Positions 62,421 through 64,000 of a DNA stretch of 64,000 nt are shown here, one piece after another. A program made the position numbers and the translations under genes. Under the pieces are notes generated by a model that was not told where the DNA came from, ran no database searches, and saw only the letters and a program-made list of their open reading frames with translations. How positions within the stretch are numbered: position 1 is the stretch's first letter; each line of letters starts with the position of its first letter. The stretch is from positions 1 to 64,000 of the forward strand of contig JAJDZU010000023.1 in the NCBI GenBank assembly GCA_022824495.1. The letters run 5' to 3'. Source of the DNA: Chloroflexota bacterium (GTDB lineage: Bacteria; Chloroflexota; UBA11872).

Positions 62421-63199
62421 TGTCCGGATCAATCAGACCGAAGACGGCCGAACAGATTGAGGCCATGGGGGCCTCGGGGCGCGTGTTGGCAGGTGCGCTC
62501 AACGAGATTGAGGCGGCCGTGGAGCCCGGCGTGACGACGGGAGAGCTCAACGAGATTGCCGAGACCTATATCCGCGATTACGGCGGCATTCCATCATTCC
62601 TTGGCGTGCCAGCGGCCGACCCGGGCATCGAGCCGTTTCCCGGGGCGATCTGTGCGTCGATCAATGACGCCATCGTGCATGGGATTCCGGGTAGCGCCGT
62701 CTTGCGGAAAGGCGATATCATAGGGCTGGACTGTGGAGTGATTCTTGACGGCTGGCATTCCGATTCAGCGCGTACGCTCGCGGTAGGCGAGATTAGCCCT
62801 GACGCGAGCCGCCTGCTTGAGGTAACTCGCGCCGCTCTCGCCGAAGCCATTGGTGCATCTGTCGCGGGCGGTCACATTGGCGATATAGGGGTAGCCGTGC
62901 AAAAGCTGGTAGAGAAGGCCGGGCTCACGATCGTGAGGCGTTTCGTAGGACACGGAATTGGAAGGACCATGCACGAGTCGCCGCAGGTGCCGAACTTCGG
63001 TCGGCCTGGCGGCGGTCCCGAGCTGCTTCCGGGGACGACGCTGGCTATCGAGCCGATGGTCAACATCGGTTCCGCTGGTGTGGTGTTCGACGACGATGGC
63101 TGGACGGCGCGAACCGCTGATGGCTCCCTGTCGGCTCACTTCGAACACACCGTGGCCATCACGGAATCCGGTCCGCGGATTCTGACGGAAGCTGCCTGA
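62417..63199 (+). CDS. map: Methionine aminopeptidase, type I
   Basis: The 260-residue metalloenzyme removes the initiator methionine. Metal ligands are visible as Asp in IIGLDCGVIL, Asp in WHSDSARTL, His in RRFVGHGIGRTMHE, Glu in LAIEPMVN and Glu in HFEHTVA. Two adjacent ATGs (62417, 62420) overlap the adk stop. A TTG extension to 62390 is not needed. Adjacency to adk and infA is the usual spc-alpha junction. Confidence 0.97.
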   Translation: MMSGSIRPKTAEQIEAMGASGRVLAGALNEIEAAVEPGVTTGELNEIAETYIRDYGGIPSFLGVPAADPGIEPFPGAICASINDAIVHGIPGSAVLRKGDIIGLDCGVILDGWHSDSARTLAVGEISPDASRLLEVTRAALAEAIGASVAGGHIGDIGVAVQKLVEKAGLTIVRRFVGHGIGRTMHESPQVPNFGRPGGGPELLPGTTLAIEPMVNIGSAGVVFDDDGWTARTADGSLSAHFEHTVAITESGPRILTEAA

Positions 63200-63207
63200 G
63201 GCTATTG

Positions 63208-63552
63208 ATGGCGTCGCCAAGAAACCGAAGAACCGAAACGCCGGCCCCAACCGATGAGTCGTCGAGCAAGACGCCGGTCATCGAGATTGAAGGCGAGGTT
63301 GTTGACTCGCTTCCAAACACGATGTTCCTGGTCAAACCTATTGGGCCAAATGGGCAGCCGCTGCGAATTCAGACCGGTGACGACAGTGACGAAGAGCCAA
63401 AGGCTATCCTGGCTCACTTGGCCGGCAAGATGAGGCTGCGCTTCATTCGCGTCGGCGTGGGCGACCGCGTGCGGATGCAACTCTCGCCCTACGATCTTTC
63501 GCGCGGACGAATCACGTGGCGGCTCCGCGCTGACCAGCGAGTGGAGCGGTAG
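63208..63552 (+). CDS. infA: Translation initiation factor IF-1 with insertion
   Basis: The 114-residue protein carries the IF-1 S1-like fold: [18 protein letters not shown], then [37 protein letters not shown]. Normal IF-1 is about 72 residues. Here there is an N-terminal lead of about 24 residues rich in Thr/Pro/Ser and, between MFLV and AHLAGKMR, an extra stretch of about 17 residues including [16 protein letters not shown]. It lies between map and rpmJ, the normal infA position. Confidence 0.93.
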   Translation: MASPRNRRTETPAPTDESSSKTPVIEIEGEVVDSLPNTMFLVKPIGPNGQPLRIQTGDDSDEEPKAILAHLAGKMRLRFIRVGVGDRVRMQLSPYDLSRGRITWRLRADQRVER

Positions 63553-63557
63553 GGATC

Positions 63558-63671
63558 GTGCGAGTTTCGGCATCCGTCAAACCACGGTGCGACCGCTGTC
63601 GCGTGATTCGGCGACGTGGACGCGTGATGGTCATTTGCTCCAACCCGAAACACAAGCAGCGGCAAGGCTGA
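63558..63671 (+). CDS. rpmJ: Ribosomal protein L36
   Basis: The 37-residue protein starts at GTG and reads [36 protein letters not shown]. It keeps the CxxC...CxxxxH zinc ligands of the C+ type. It sits 5 bases after infA. Confidence 0.96.
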   Translation: MRVSASVKPRCDRCRVIRRRGRVMVICSNPKHKQRQG

Positions 63672-63684
63672 GGACGGGGGATCC

Positions 63685-64000
63685 ATGGCTCGAATTGCCG
63701 GCGTAGACATTCCGCGACATAAGCCGGTCGTAATCGCGCTGACCCACATCTACGGAATAGGGCGCACGACCAGCGCCGAGATTGTGCGTCAGGCCGAGAT
63801 TAATCCACAGACACGCGTCAACGACCTGACGGAGGCCGAATTGGGTCGAGTCCGGGCATTGATCGGTCGTGAGCGAGTTGAAGGCGACCTACGACGCGTT
63901 GTGCAGACCAGTATTGCTCGCTTGCGCGAGATAGGTTCCTACCGGGGTCTACGGCATCGGATCGGACTTCCAACGCGTGGACAACGGACACGAACGAATG
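63685..64000 (+). CDS. rpsM: Ribosomal protein S13 (cut by window end)
   Basis: The first 105 codons are present. It starts [20 protein letters not shown] and continues [13 protein letters not shown], ending before the edge with [20 protein letters not shown]. The GLRHRxGLPxRGQRT signature is diagnostic. The gene runs past base 64000; rpsK, rpsD and rpoA would be expected next. Confidence 0.96.
   Translation, partial: MARIAGVDIPRHKPVVIALTHIYGIGRTTSAEIVRQAEINPQTRVNDLTEAELGRVRALIGRERVEGDLRRVVQTSIARLREIGSYRGLRHRIGLPTRGQRTRTN

Overview
The window is a GC-rich bacterial chromosome segment, nearly all of it coding, with no phage, insertion sequence, CRISPR array, tRNA or rRNA gene that I could see. 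It carries a zinc-type S14, a large coiled-coil insertion in the N-terminal part of RpoC, an internal insertion in S12, an HspR-type heat-shock operon, a DUF2851 protein and a Tat-type lipoprotein signal. Together these point to Chloroflexota, possibly a SAR202/Dehalococcoidia-like lineage. That placement is inference from family knowledge, not from a search.

Layout. (1) 1-5854, minus strand: an aromatic amino acid operon read aroF-aroA-aroE-aroC-aroK. Its gaps hold a family of palindromic GGGAGAGG repeats. Its 5' leader (5855-6092) holds a short ORF rich in Tyr/Phe codons followed by a near-perfect intrinsic terminator, which looks like an attenuator. (2) 6165-7550: a divergent DUF2851 gene. 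(3) 7642-16439, plus strand: a proteostasis operon lon-dnaK-grpE-dnaJ(cbpA type)-hspR-clpC, preceded by a strong sigma70-like promoter (TTGACA-17-TACTAT) that overlaps a HAIR-like HspR operator. (4) 16543-21825: creatininase-family and NUDIX enzymes, an Eis-like acetyltransferase, an unknown membrane-anchored protein and a Tat-lipoprotein propeller, with two convergent pairs whose stop codons overlap. (5) 21833-35406: miaB, then a divergent tightly overlapping polysaccharide operon (rmlD-like reductase, five glycosyltransferases, an O-antigen-ligase/Wzy-like protein, a polyprenyl-phosphate sugar transferase) ending in a lipoprotein with twelve NHL repeats. (6) 35502-38585: a second chaperone operon grpE-dnaJ(zinc type)-prmA-hit. 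(7) 38648-64000: rpoB-rpoC-rpsL-rpsG-fusA-tuf followed without break by the S10 and spc ribosomal operons to secY-adk-map-infA-rpmJ-rpsM, the last gene cut by the window edge.

How it fits together. Almost every gene within an operon overlaps or abuts its neighbour (ATGA, GTGA or TGATG junctions), so translational coupling is the rule. Regulation visible in the DNA is concentrated at operon heads: the aro leader, the HAIR/promoter of lon, and the rpoB leader, which has a promoter, a terminator-like hairpin and a 10-codon upstream ORF whose stop overlaps the rpoB start. Several universally conserved proteins carry lineage-type oddities: IF-1 with an internal insertion, S10 with a repeat-encoded Pro-Pro-Arg extension, S12 and S14 with insertions, and EF-Tu with an altered G3 motif. 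I found no clearly undescribed multi-gene system. The best candidate for something new is the aro leader-peptide attenuator.
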